DNA of 59,772 nucleotides from positions 1 to 59,772 of the forward strand of contig MIAG01000006.1 in the NCBI GenBank assembly GCA_001829005.1, written 5' to 3'. A program made the position numbers and the translations under genes. This document shows, one piece after another, positions 47,325 through 55,767 of this stretch (the first letter of the stretch is position 1; the number at the start of each line of letters is the position of its first letter). The DNA comes from Sphingobacteriia bacterium RIFOXYC2_FULL_35_18. GTDB lineage: Bacteria > Bacteroidota > Bacteroidia > Chitinophagales > Chitinophagaceae. Under the pieces are notes generated by a model. The model saw only the letters and a list, made by a program, of their open reading frames with translations, was not told the DNA's origin and did not search any database.

Positions 47325-48113
47325 TTGTTCAAAGAAATTATTATATCCATACAAGCTTACGGTGCAGCACATCAATTTATTAAAGCCAATAAATTGTGGA
47401 AATGGATTATTGTGCCGGGCATTTTATACATGTTGTTATTCATTACGGGCATGTATTTTTTTAGTCAGAGCGCCAATAACGCCATTGAATGGATAGCACT
47501 AAGAACTGGCTTAAAAGGCTGGTTAGACACACTAGATAGCGGTTTCCTAGGTTTCTTATTTACCATGGGAAGCATGTTATTATGGATGTTATTAATGCTC
47601 TTTTATTTTTCCTTATTTAAATACTTATTCTTAATAGTAGGCGCCCCTTTATTTGCTTATTTGAGTGAAAAAACAGAAGCCATTATAGAAAAGAAGGACT
47701 TCCCTTTTAATCAAGCTCAATTTATTAAAGACATGATTAGGGGAATCAAACTCTCTATTCGGAATAGTTTGTGGCAAACCGTTTATTTGCTCAGTATTAT
47801 TTTTTTAAGTTTAATTCCACTGGTTGGATGGCTTACCCCTTTCTTAGCCTTATTATTAGAATGTTATTATTATGGGTTTTCTATGTTAGACTATAGTATG
47901 GAAAGACATAAAAAAACAGAGGGTGAAAGCATTGCATTTGTGAGTGCACACAAAGGATTGGCCGTAGGAAATGGAATGGTGTTTTATCTATTTCATTTTT
48001 TACCTATTATCGGTTGGATCTTAGCCCCTACTTACGCAGTAGTTGCTGCAACTTTAAGCATATACCCTTTAAAAAAAGAGGCCATTGAACAATCCATTGC
48101 AAAAAACGGGTAA
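47325..48113 (+). CDS. EI24-domain integral membrane protein
   Basis: 262 aa with four or five hydrophobic helices (for example WKWIIVPGILYMLLFITGMYFF; LGFLFTMGSMLLWMLLMLFYFSLF; LSIIFLSLIPLVGWLTPFLALLLECYYYGFSMLDY, in part). The region LLLECYYYGFSMLDYSMER is typical of the EI24/CysZ group, some members of which (CysZ) move sulfate. Function here is unproven. The start codon is TTG at 47325, MFKEIIIS. Its last 29 nt overlap the next gene. Confidence 0.8.
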   Translation: MFKEIIISIQAYGAAHQFIKANKLWKWIIVPGILYMLLFITGMYFFSQSANNAIEWIALRTGLKGWLDTLDSGFLGFLFTMGSMLLWMLLMLFYFSLFKYLFLIVGAPLFAYLSEKTEAIIEKKDFPFNQAQFIKDMIRGIKLSIRNSLWQTVYLLSIIFLSLIPLVGWLTPFLALLLECYYYGFSMLDYSMERHKKTEGESIAFVSAHKGLAVGNGMVFYLFHFLPIIGWILAPTYAVVAATLSIYPLKKEAIEQSIAKNG

Positions 48114-48801
48114 AGTCATTTTGATCCCAACGGTATTGCACGAAGAAGCATTGCATACCATACCAGCTTATATTACTGAAGCCATTAAAGAGTGTACCGT
48201 ATTTTTTGTTGAAAACGAAAAAACAACACGAAGATTTTTTAAAAAGCTTTGGAAAGAAATGGTCATAGACAATTACCAATGGCATACTATTCATAAAGCA
48301 GAAACAGCAGTAACCAAAGCATTTATTGATGTATTAGAAAAAGGACAAACTATTGGCATTGTAAGTGAAGCCGGTTGCCCAGGCATTGCAGATCCAGGAC
48401 AAATTCTAGTAGAAGCCGCACAGCTAAAGGGATTCAAAGTAACTCCCTTAGTGGGACCCAGCTCAATTTTACTAGCTTTAATGGCCAGTGGAATGAATGG
48501 ACAATGCTTCCAATTCAATGGCTATTTACCCATTGACTCTTTAGAGAAAAAGAAAAAAATAAAAGCCCTCGAAGAAGATTCACAACGAAATCAATGCACC
48601 CATATTTTTATTGAAACTCCTTATAGAAATAATCAATTACTAGGAGATCTTTTACAAAGCTGCAAACCAACAACCCGTATTTGTATAGCCAAAAATATTA
48701 CTGCTCCCGACGAAACCATTGTAACTAAAACTGTTCAGGACTGGGCAAAAAAAATACCGGAACTCCATAAAATTCCGGTAATCTTTTTAATTCAAGCTTA
48801 A
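48085..48801 (+). CDS. RsmI-like SAM-dependent methyltransferase (short form)
   Basis: 238 aa of the tetrapyrrole-methylase fold. GKVILIPTVLHEEALHTIPAYITEAI, then GIVSEAGCPGIADPGQILVEAAQLKG, PLVGPSSILLALMASGMNG and FIETPYRNNQLLGDLL match RsmI, which 2'-O-methylates C1402 of 16S rRNA. This Bacteroidota form is shorter at the N-terminus than E. coli RsmI. TTG 48085 or TTG 48097 could be the start; both overlap the EI24 gene. A terminator sits inside its last codons. Confidence 0.82.
   Translation: MNNPLQKTGKVILIPTVLHEEALHTIPAYITEAIKECTVFFVENEKTTRRFFKKLWKEMVIDNYQWHTIHKAETAVTKAFIDVLEKGQTIGIVSEAGCPGIADPGQILVEAAQLKGFKVTPLVGPSSILLALMASGMNGQCFQFNGYLPIDSLEKKKKIKALEEDSQRNQCTHIFIETPYRNNQLLGDLLQSCKPTTRICIAKNITAPDETIVTKTVQDWAKKIPELHKIPVIFLIQA
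48755..48788 (+). terminator. Intrinsic terminator inside the RsmI-like coding end
   Basis: TACCGGAA (48755-48762) and TTCCGGTA (48773-48780) form a perfect 8-bp stem with a 10-nt loop, followed by ATCTTTTT. All of it is coding (residues IPELHKIPVIFLIQ), with the stop codon 20 nt further on. Confidence 0.7.
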
Positions 48802-48832
48802 TTAAGTGAAGTTACCACAAGACGTAGGCGAA

Positions 48833-49231
48833 TTAATTATTCTTAGGTGCAATAATGGTTTCATTACCCAAACCCCTAACTTCTAAAATACTGTCTACAA
48901 TGTATTTTTCAACACCACGCCAAGGTAATGCACCCAGGTAGCGTTTATAATGTACATTAATTTCTCTGCCTGAATTTTGATTCAAGACGGCTGCAACTTT
49001 TTCATTTTCTACACTAAACTCAAATTCAATACTCTGTACATTGGCTTTAAAACCACTCTGAATTAAATTGCCCTCATAGGTTTTAAATACAAATCCTTTT
49101 TGTTGAAAGGTATTTAGTATTCCAGCTTTGGTACCTTCTGAGTACACAAAATAAAAGCGCCAATATATAAATGCGGCTAGTAACAAAATGACAACAGTAG
49201 CAGCACTCCAGGCAAATTTTTTCATGGTCAT
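48833..49231 (-). CDS. Small membrane-anchored hypothetical protein
   Basis: About 132 aa (start ATG 49231 or 49225; an earlier frame start at 49255 would overlap the M28 gene). One N-terminal helix (FAWSAATVVILLLAAFIYWRFYFVY) anchors a soluble domain with YSEGTKAGILNTFQQKGFVFKTYEGNL. I do not recognise the domain for certain; similar proteins in Bacteroidota carry an unsupported 6-phosphogluconate dehydrogenase label. Begins 1-2 nt after the M28 peptidase stop, so probably cotranscribed. Confidence 0.65.
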   Translation of the reverse strand: MTMKKFAWSAATVVILLLAAFIYWRFYFVYSEGTKAGILNTFQQKGFVFKTYEGNLIQSGFKANVQSIEFEFSVENEKVAAVLNQNSGREINVHYKRYLGALPWRGVEKYIVDSILEVRGLGNETIIAPKNN

Positions 49232-49232
49232 A

Positions 49233-50603
49233 TTATAATCCGTATTGATCAACAAGGTAGATTAATGCAGCCATATTCACTGCTCCTAAATTTAATTCTC
49301 TTTTATTTACATTTTCAAAAACATCAGAGCGAGCATGGTGAATGTCAAAATAACGCTGGCTATCGGGCATTAAACCAGCAATAGGTGTTCCAAAAGTTCT
49401 ATTGAGTGGACCTATATCAGCTCCGCCCCCACCAGCTTGTAAGAAGTCGGTACCATAAGGTTTTAATAAAGGCAACCAGCTTTGGATTTTAGTTAACTGT
49501 GCTGGAGACACGGTAAAACCGAAACCTCGCGGTGTAAATCCGCCCGCATCAGATTCTAAAGCAAAAACGTGTTTCTCATTATTCTTCTTGGCTTCTTCTG
49601 CATATTTGTTACCACCACGCATGCCATTTTCTTCATTTGCAAATAACACAAAGCGAAGGGTTCTTTTTGGTTTATACCCCAACGCTTTTAATGCACGCAT
49701 AATTTCGATGGTTTGAACAATACCCGCACCATCATCATGTGCACCTTCATTCACATCCCAACTATCTAAATGACCTCCTACCGTAATATATTCATTCGGA
49801 AATTGGGTACCGGTTAATTCAGCCACTACCGAATGCCCTACTACATCTGGGCCAAATGAACCATTGGTCGTCATTGAAACTTTAATGGAACTATTTCTAG
49901 TAGTAGACCAAATAAAATCGGCGTCTTCATTACCCAAAGCAATTGCAGGAATTTTCGGATAAGATTCATCATAACCTGTTGTACCCGTATGCGGATTATT
50001 ATCGGTGGCTTCGGTTAAAGAACGAATCATCACCCCCACTGCACCATATTTTGCAGCACGACTAGGTCCTGATCTTCTGTACTGACCTGCTTCTCCGTAC
50101 GATTTAAATGTTTGAATATTGGTTGGATTGAATTTGTTGTTGAAGTAAACAATCTTCCCTTTTAACTGGTCTTTCTTGGCTTCCATTTCATCAAAATCTT
50201 GCACGGCAATTACTTCGGCTACCAATGGTTTACCACCCGTACCCAAAGAATTTCCCAATGCCAACACATCTAATGCACGATTGGTTTTTTTACCGTTTTG
50301 TACTACCACAGCAGCCTGGTCTTTGCCACCTCTTTTCCAATTGGGCATCATGCATTCCTGCAAAAACACTTTGTCTGCCCCTAATTTTTTAAGGGATGCT
50401 TCACCCCATTCTACTGCTTTGGTGTACTGTACAGAACCAGCCAAACGGCCACCAATTCCTTTAGTGAGTTCACGCAATAAATCATGTGCCTTGCCATTGC
50501 GCATGATTTCATCACTTATTTTTTTAATATACACGGAGTCTGCATTGCTTTGTGCAGAAAGCAGCATTGGAATGCATGCTGCCAATATAAATAATTGCTT
50601 CAT
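49233..50603 (-). CDS. Exported M28-family metallopeptidase
   Basis: 456 aa with a signal peptide (MKQLFILAACIPMLLSAQ). A PA-like insert (about residues 110-200) is followed by the M28 catalytic part: GGHLDSWDVNEGAHDDGAG (His and bridging Asp), ANEENGMRGG (catalytic and metal Glu), ESDAGGF (Asp) and DIHHARSDV (His). It is a probable aminopeptidase or carboxypeptidase in the periplasm or outside the cell. Confidence 0.88.
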   Translation of the reverse strand: MKQLFILAACIPMLLSAQSNADSVYIKKISDEIMRNGKAHDLLRELTKGIGGRLAGSVQYTKAVEWGEASLKKLGADKVFLQECMMPNWKRGGKDQAAVVVQNGKKTNRALDVLALGNSLGTGGKPLVAEVIAVQDFDEMEAKKDQLKGKIVYFNNKFNPTNIQTFKSYGEAGQYRRSGPSRAAKYGAVGVMIRSLTEATDNNPHTGTTGYDESYPKIPAIALGNEDADFIWSTTRNSSIKVSMTTNGSFGPDVVGHSVVAELTGTQFPNEYITVGGHLDSWDVNEGAHDDGAGIVQTIEIMRALKALGYKPKRTLRFVLFANEENGMRGGNKYAEEAKKNNEKHVFALESDAGGFTPRGFGFTVSPAQLTKIQSWLPLLKPYGTDFLQAGGGGADIGPLNRTFGTPIAGLMPDSQRYFDIHHARSDVFENVNKRELNLGAVNMAALIYLVDQYGL

Positions 50604-50702
50604 TGGCTAAAGTTAACGATTTGATTGATTTGTTATGCTTTGATGAACGGAGCGAACAAAAGCAAAAAAAAGCCGTTCTTTACATTGATTAATTAAGCTA
50701 TT

Positions 50703-51836
50703 ATGCGAATAGGTATTGTGTGTTATCCCACTTTTGGCGGATCAGGTGTTTTGGCTACTGAATTAGGTAAAGCCTTGGCCGATGAAGGACATCAGGTTCA
50801 TTTTATTACTTATCAGCAACCCGTAAGACTGAATGTATTTAATACCAATATATTTTATCATGAAGTAAGGGTGCCCACTTATCCATTATTCGATTATCCA
50901 CCCTATGAAGTAGCATTGGCCAGTACCATGGTAGATGTGATCATGAACTATGATTTAGATTTATTGCATGTTCACTACGCTATTCCGCATGCGTCTGCTG
51001 CTTATATGGCGCGTCAAATAGTACAAAAGAAAACGGGCAGACATGTACCATTCATTACTACGTTGCACGGTACAGATATTACACTAGTGGGCAAAGACAA
51101 AACCTATGAACCCGTAGTTACCTTCTCAATCAATGAAAGTGACGCCATCACTGCAGTATCCAAAAACCTAAGAGACGAGACCTATCATTCTTTTGCAATA
51201 GAAAAAGAAATAGAAGTCATTTACAATTTTGTAGATGTAAGTCGCTTCAATAAAAAACCGATTGATGCATTTAGAAAAGTAATTGCTCCACATGGAGAAA
51301 AGATCTTGATGCATGCGAGTAATTTTAGAAAAGTAAAAAGAGTCACAGATGTCATTACGGTATTTGCTGCAGTGCAAAAAGTAGTGCCCTCTAAATTACT
51401 GATGGTAGGTGATGGCCCAGAAAGACCTGCTTGCGAAGAGTTGGCAAGAGAATTAGGGGTAGAACACGATGTTCGCTTCTTAGGAAAGCAAGAACAAATT
51501 GAAGATATTTTAGCAGTAAGCGATGTATTCTTACTTCCTTCCGAATACGAAAGCTTTGGATTAGCCGCACTAGAAGCCATGGCAGCCAGAACCGTTGTAA
51601 TCAGCACCAATGCAGGAGGATTAGGTGAAATCAATATTCAAGAAAAAACAGGTTTTATGGCCGATGTAGGTGATACAGCAGCCATGAGTAGTTTTGCCAT
51701 TGAACTATTAAAAGATGAACCTAGATTGGCAGAAATGAAAGAAGCGGCTTATGCGCAAGCATCGTTATTTGATATCAAAAATATTATACCGATTTACGAA
51801 AAATTATACGGCAGGTTTTGTAGGATGAGTTTATAA
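50703..51836 (+). CDS. bshA: N-acetyl-alpha-D-glucosaminyl L-malate synthase
   Basis: 377 aa GT4 glycosyltransferase making GlcNAc-malate, the first step of bacillithiol synthesis. MRIGIVCYPTFGGSGVLATELGKALADEGH, FHEVRVPTYPLFDYPPYEVALAS-type sequence (here YHEVRVPTYPLFDYPPYE), VHYAIPHASAAYMARQI and the C-terminal EYESFGLAALEAMA are the BshA signature. Bacillithiol is the main thiol in many Firmicutes and Bacteroidota. No bshB or bshC in the window. Confidence 0.92.
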   Translation: MRIGIVCYPTFGGSGVLATELGKALADEGHQVHFITYQQPVRLNVFNTNIFYHEVRVPTYPLFDYPPYEVALASTMVDVIMNYDLDLLHVHYAIPHASAAYMARQIVQKKTGRHVPFITTLHGTDITLVGKDKTYEPVVTFSINESDAITAVSKNLRDETYHSFAIEKEIEVIYNFVDVSRFNKKPIDAFRKVIAPHGEKILMHASNFRKVKRVTDVITVFAAVQKVVPSKLLMVGDGPERPACEELARELGVEHDVRFLGKQEQIEDILAVSDVFLLPSEYESFGLAALEAMAARTVVISTNAGGLGEINIQEKTGFMADVGDTAAMSSFAIELLKDEPRLAEMKEAAYAQASLFDIKNIIPIYEKLYGRFCRMSL

Positions 51837-51856
51837 GAACTACAGAATGATACCAA

Positions 51857-53128
51857 TTAATTCAGTTTATCCTGCAGAATTTTCTTGAGTTCCTCTGGTT
51901 TAGGATCAATGGCCAAAATGGTTCCGTCTTTATCAACCAAGACCATCAGCCCAGTTCCATTACTGATACCATATTTATTCCAGATATTCAATTTGTCGTC
52001 TAAATCAACCAAATTCAACCAAGTAAATTGTTCTTTACTTAAACGATTTTTTACTTCTGCTGTGTTGCCGAATTCTCGAGCGATGCCAACTATTTTAAAT
52101 CCCTTGTCTTTGTATTGCTCATAGATGGGCACAACCAATCTACTTTTAGCAATACATGGGCCACACCAAGATCCCCAAAAATCAATCAATGCAATTTGAT
52201 TTTGAATGACTTTGGATAATTGAATGGAGTCGCCGGTGCTAATGGTTGGCGCTTTAAAATCAATGTATTTCCCTCCAATGGTGATTGTTTGTTGACCAGC
52301 AAGCTGTGTTTCAATCAATTTTGTATAAATATGATCAGGATATTTTTTTTGATACAAAGGAAAAACCTCCGCTACTAACTGCGCAACCAGCTGTTTCTTT
52401 TTCATTTGCATTTCAACATCTCTCCAAATAAGATAGTACCCAACAATAGAGATATTATTCTGAATGTATTCATATTTCCATTTGAGTTCAACATTCATTA
52501 GTGAATCATAAGGCAGCGCAAATAGCGTTTTGGCTTTTTCAGTATAACGAGCATAAGTCTTTTCTAATTCCTCCATTTTATTGTAGATAGGAACTTTAGC
52601 ATCATGGTCACCAGATTGTGTGGCCCTGAGTTTTTTTAATACCTCCTTAAACTCATCACTTTCATATTCATCGGTTTCTACTAAGTCTTTTTGAATACCC
52701 ATCAATACCGACTTTGCCTTTTCAAACGCTGTTTTATTGACAGACTGGTAGTTGGTATACGCCATATTTAAATCACCGCCAATGACTGTGTTCTTGTTCG
52801 ATTGGTCTTTTGGATTAAGTACAAATTGAATGACGCCATTTGTAGAAAAGAACAAAGTGGGTACCCATGTTCCATTTTCAAATTCATCTTCAAAAATTAA
52901 TTCAAAAGCTTCAACCGTTTTGATAGAAAATGTATAATTGAATTGTCCATTCTTGATTGGAATTTTGGTAGGATTATTCATGAACAATTTATATCCTTCG
53001 GAGCATTTCCTCAGTAGTATATTTTTACTTTCACGATTAATTATTTTTCCTTTGATTGTACATTTCATTTGGGCAAATGAAATGATTGAAAATAAAAACA
53101 GGATGAGGGTTAATATGAGTTTGTTCAT
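51857..53128 (-). CDS. Exported DUF4369 plus thioredoxin-like protein
   Basis: 423 aa from ATG 53128 (MNKLILTLILFLFSIISFAQ signal). An N-terminal DUF4369-like beta-domain (KCTIKGKIINRESKNILLRKC), a long helical middle (about residues 120-265), and a C-terminal TlpA/AhpC-type thioredoxin domain with LIDFWGSWCGPCIAKSRLVVPIYEQY (active site CGPC). Such proteins are periplasmic thiol-disulfide oxidoreductases common in Bacteroidota. It is convergent with bshA. An in-frame TTG at 53137 is the alternative start. Confidence 0.82.
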   Translation of the reverse strand: MNKLILTLILFLFSIISFAQMKCTIKGKIINRESKNILLRKCSEGYKLFMNNPTKIPIKNGQFNYTFSIKTVEAFELIFEDEFENGTWVPTLFFSTNGVIQFVLNPKDQSNKNTVIGGDLNMAYTNYQSVNKTAFEKAKSVLMGIQKDLVETDEYESDEFKEVLKKLRATQSGDHDAKVPIYNKMEELEKTYARYTEKAKTLFALPYDSLMNVELKWKYEYIQNNISIVGYYLIWRDVEMQMKKKQLVAQLVAEVFPLYQKKYPDHIYTKLIETQLAGQQTITIGGKYIDFKAPTISTGDSIQLSKVIQNQIALIDFWGSWCGPCIAKSRLVVPIYEQYKDKGFKIVGIAREFGNTAEVKNRLSKEQFTWLNLVDLDDKLNIWNKYGISNGTGLMVLVDKDGTILAIDPKPEELKKILQDKLN

Positions 53129-53238
53129 AGGATTCAAAAAATTAAAAGGCTTATTTTTTCAGTGTGGGCTTTAGATTAATACTTCAAGGGCATGATTTGA
53201 ATGATGATTGACTTAGACAAAACAGATTGCTAGCAATA

Positions 53239-53739
53239 TCATATTTTTTCTACTTCTAAAACTGTTTTTGAATGAGGGGTGTATGAAATCAATACATGCT
53301 CATTTTCCTCTATTTTATCAAACAATTTTTGACTTACTTCAAAATTCATTTTTTCATTGTTTCCAACATAAAGTTTAAGAGAATACTTTGTTGAAGTTAA
53401 ACTTTTTGAAATTCTTTTTTTCAATACTCGCGCTGTTGTATTTAGTTTAATTCCTTTTTTGAAGTCTTTATTCAATCTAAATAGGTCTCTTAACGAAAAC
53501 AAATAAAATGAACCCCAAAAAAGGAAATGAAAAAGTACTGAAGGGAAATAGTTAGTATTTGTGTCTTTAAATGAAGGTATTTTAGGCGGAAGAAAAGGGC
53601 CAACTAATGCCAAGAAAAGATAAAGAATCCATCCGTAATTGAATACTTTCTTTTCTTGATGTATTTTATTTTGAAGGATTAATGCTTGCTCTCCGGTAAG
53701 CTCATCTTCAAAATTCTTAATTGTATTGTCTCCTGTCAT
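53239..53739 (-). CDS. Hypothetical membrane protein, 166 aa
   Basis: Family not recognised. Two hydrophobic helices (about residues 34-52, FNYGWILYLFLALVGPFL, and 68-86, FPSVLFHFLFWGSFYLF) sit between a polar N-terminus and a beta-rich basic C-terminal domain (TARVLKKRISKSLTSTKYSLKLYVG). A/T-rich codons, as in the neighbours. Last of three minus-strand genes that precede the accessory modules; no operator or terminator was recognised. Confidence 0.55.
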   Translation of the reverse strand: MTGDNTIKNFEDELTGEQALILQNKIHQEKKVFNYGWILYLFLALVGPFLPPKIPSFKDTNTNYFPSVLFHFLFWGSFYLFSLRDLFRLNKDFKKGIKLNTTARVLKKRISKSLTSTKYSLKLYVGNNEKMNFEVSQKLFDKIEENEHVLISYTPHSKTVLEVEKI

Positions 53740-53787
53740 TTTTTAACTAAAGTTATTTTCTTGGTATTGGAAATAGTTTTGGTAAGA

Positions 53788-54894
53788 TTAATATTTATGG
53801 TTTGTTTTTAACTCTGTAAACTTTATATTAAGAACTTTCTTTTTATCTGTACTAAACCATTTTCCAGTCAAATATTTACTATTATAGTCATTTTCATCAT
53901 CATAGATAAATAACCCATCTGCATCGTGATTTTTACTAATCATTAGTTCGAAAAATCCAGTCGTCTTTTGACTATGTGTTTCAACAAGCGTTATAGTTTC
54001 ATTAAAACTTTGTCCTTTTAGCGAAATCTTTTCTCGCTTATTATCGTAATAGTAATAGCCAGTAACTTTCTTAGTTGAGTCAATATTTATGGCCATACTA
54101 AAAGCGTATTTATTATCTATCTTACCGAAAAAAAACAAATTATTAGGCATTCGAGGTTTAAGTAAAATATTCTCATTGAACTTCTCTATAATTGATTTTG
54201 ACATATAGTTGCTTTCAATGAGCATATACCGACCTAAATCACTTAAAAAAGGTTTAATGGAATCAAGCTTAATTGATTTTCGGTAATTTGGAGAGCAAGC
54301 CATAACAACATGTGGATAACAATCATCAATTAAATCAATAACTAATTTATCTTTTTCGACAGCATATGAGTAGATATCATAATAGCTGCAATATGGTTCA
54401 AGCTCTGCACATTTAATAGCGGTTTCAAACTCCTTCTTAACTCCATCTAGCCAATACTTGTTTAAAAAATCTAAATAGCCAGATACTGAAAATAATGATT
54501 GAAAAGGTATTGTATTTAGCTTTAGGAGTTCTCCGGTCTTGAGACTAAAATAGAAATCATCTTCACCATAACTGAGGTATGGACCGTAATATCCACCTTT
54601 AAACCAAATATAAAGAATATCACCTTTTAGCTCTGAACCGCATTCTACCTCGTGCCATCGAAATTCATCTAATTCACTTTGATTAAAGCTATTTATCATG
54701 AATCTGTCAAGTATCTCAGCATTAATCTTTTCGACAATTTTACTGTTTTTATTATTTAAATCTTTTACTCTTGGTATTTCAGATACAAATTGACTGTCTA
54801 TAGTTTCAATCAATTTTACTTTCTCAACAATAATTTGTTGACTAAAAACGAATGATGCATTCAATAAAAATAAAAGGAGCAGATTAAGTTTCAT
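53788..54894 (-). CDS. Secreted hypothetical protein, 368 aa
   Basis: Start chosen at ATG 54892-54894 (MKLNLLLLFLLNASFVFSQ signal), because the longer frame from 54915 would begin with a non-signal MGPIKLK and overlap the upstream gene. The mature protein has acidic and aromatic motifs (DEFRWHEVECGSELKGDILYIWFKGGYYG) and several paired Cys (CAELEPYCSYYD, CYPHVVMAC), suggesting disulfides. No family is recognised. It follows the TIMP-like gene by 8 nt. Confidence 0.6.
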   Translation of the reverse strand: MKLNLLLLFLLNASFVFSQQIIVEKVKLIETIDSQFVSEIPRVKDLNNKNSKIVEKINAEILDRFMINSFNQSELDEFRWHEVECGSELKGDILYIWFKGGYYGPYLSYGEDDFYFSLKTGELLKLNTIPFQSLFSVSGYLDFLNKYWLDGVKKEFETAIKCAELEPYCSYYDIYSYAVEKDKLVIDLIDDCYPHVVMACSPNYRKSIKLDSIKPFLSDLGRYMLIESNYMSKSIIEKFNENILLKPRMPNNLFFFGKIDNKYAFSMAINIDSTKKVTGYYYYDNKREKISLKGQSFNETITLVETHSQKTTGFFELMISKNHDADGLFIYDDENDYNSKYLTGKWFSTDKKKVLNIKFTELKTNHKY

Positions 54895-54902
54895 TTTTAA
54901 TT

Positions 54903-55682
54903 TTATAGGTCCCATATACTAACAAAGCTTTGATTGTTTTTCTCAGCCAAATAATAGAAGTAAATAATCATCATTTTTGCCTTCTCAGGAATTACTTTCA
55001 TATTTTGAGCTGATATTTTCATATTGTCTTGCAAGCAACCTGTGAGTTTCTTTGATAAATCCTTGTTGTTGAAACGCTTTATGACTTTAATGTTTTTGAT
55101 TGATAAGTCACGATTTACAATTACTTGATACACAGCAAATCGATTTTTTTCTTCATACCCTTTTAAGTCATCTAAACAAAGTCTATAATCAGTTGGTGTT
55201 AATATAAATTTATTATCAACTGTGATTTTTTTCCCTTTTATATATTCTAAAACCTCCAATTTTAAGTCAATACTTTCTTTGTATTTAACATCTAAGTTTG
55301 GGTACATGACAAGATCAAACGTTTGGTCAATTTGTTCACTCCCCGAACAAGCACCAGAACTTAAAAAACCATTACGGTCTCTTGAAGCAAAAATTAACCA
55401 TGTAGTGTTTTCTGAAGGAAGAAAAGAGCAGGAGGTATTTAAAACACTTACGATCTTTATCTTGTTAATAGATTCTCCTTTATAAATACTTATCAGCTCA
55501 AAATCAATGTCGTGATAATCCTTATTACTCTTGTCTTGTATAACTTTTGTGATTTTTATTTTGGCAACAAAATCTGAACGTTGGTACTTTTCAAGTAATG
55601 GAGTATTAATACAGCTACATGAAAAAGTCTCCTTTGAAATTAATATTAAAAAGAAAAGAAATAAAGATTTTTTTAAGCCCAT
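54903..55682 (-). CDS. Secreted Cys-rich TIMP/netrin-like hypothetical protein
   Basis: 259 aa from ATG 55680-55682 (MGLKKSLFLFFLILISKETFS signal; a longer frame to 55799 runs through the half-site repeat and is not used). The mature start CSCINTPLLEKYQRSDFVAKIKI and the spaced CSFLPSENTTWLIFASRDRNG and GACSGSEQ resemble the N-terminal TIMP/netrin-like fold found in many Bacteroidota secreted proteins; function unknown. The rest (residues about 165-259) is helical. Confidence 0.6.
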   Translation of the reverse strand: MGLKKSLFLFFLILISKETFSCSCINTPLLEKYQRSDFVAKIKITKVIQDKSNKDYHDIDFELISIYKGESINKIKIVSVLNTSCSFLPSENTTWLIFASRDRNGFLSSGACSGSEQIDQTFDLVMYPNLDVKYKESIDLKLEVLEYIKGKKITVDNKFILTPTDYRLCLDDLKGYEEKNRFAVYQVIVNRDLSIKNIKVIKRFNNKDLSKKLTGCLQDNMKISAQNMKVIPEKAKMMIIYFYYLAEKNNQSFVSIWDL

Positions 55683-55733
55683 AAAATAATTTGAGTTCGC
55701 TTTTTGGTATTTTCTATGACCGTTCACATTTGC

Positions 55734-55758
55734 ATCTAACATAAGAGGCTTTGCGTAA
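55734..55758. repeat. Half-site of the palindromic module element
   Basis: Core ATCTAAC (55734-55740, an exact RYYYAAC), 5 nt, then AGGCTTTGCGTAA: the left arm of the elements at 56670 and 57648. The matching right arm and GTT core are missing. It lies between the stop of the CarboxypepD_reg-like gene and the start of the TIMP-like gene. Confidence 0.65.
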
Positions 55759-55767
55759 TTTATTTTA

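Noticed and set aside
50640..50680. GAACGG...CCGTTC near 50645-50676 as a terminator before bshA
   Set aside because: The loop is over 20 nt and A-rich with no U run; it lies between divergent genes where a terminator is not needed.
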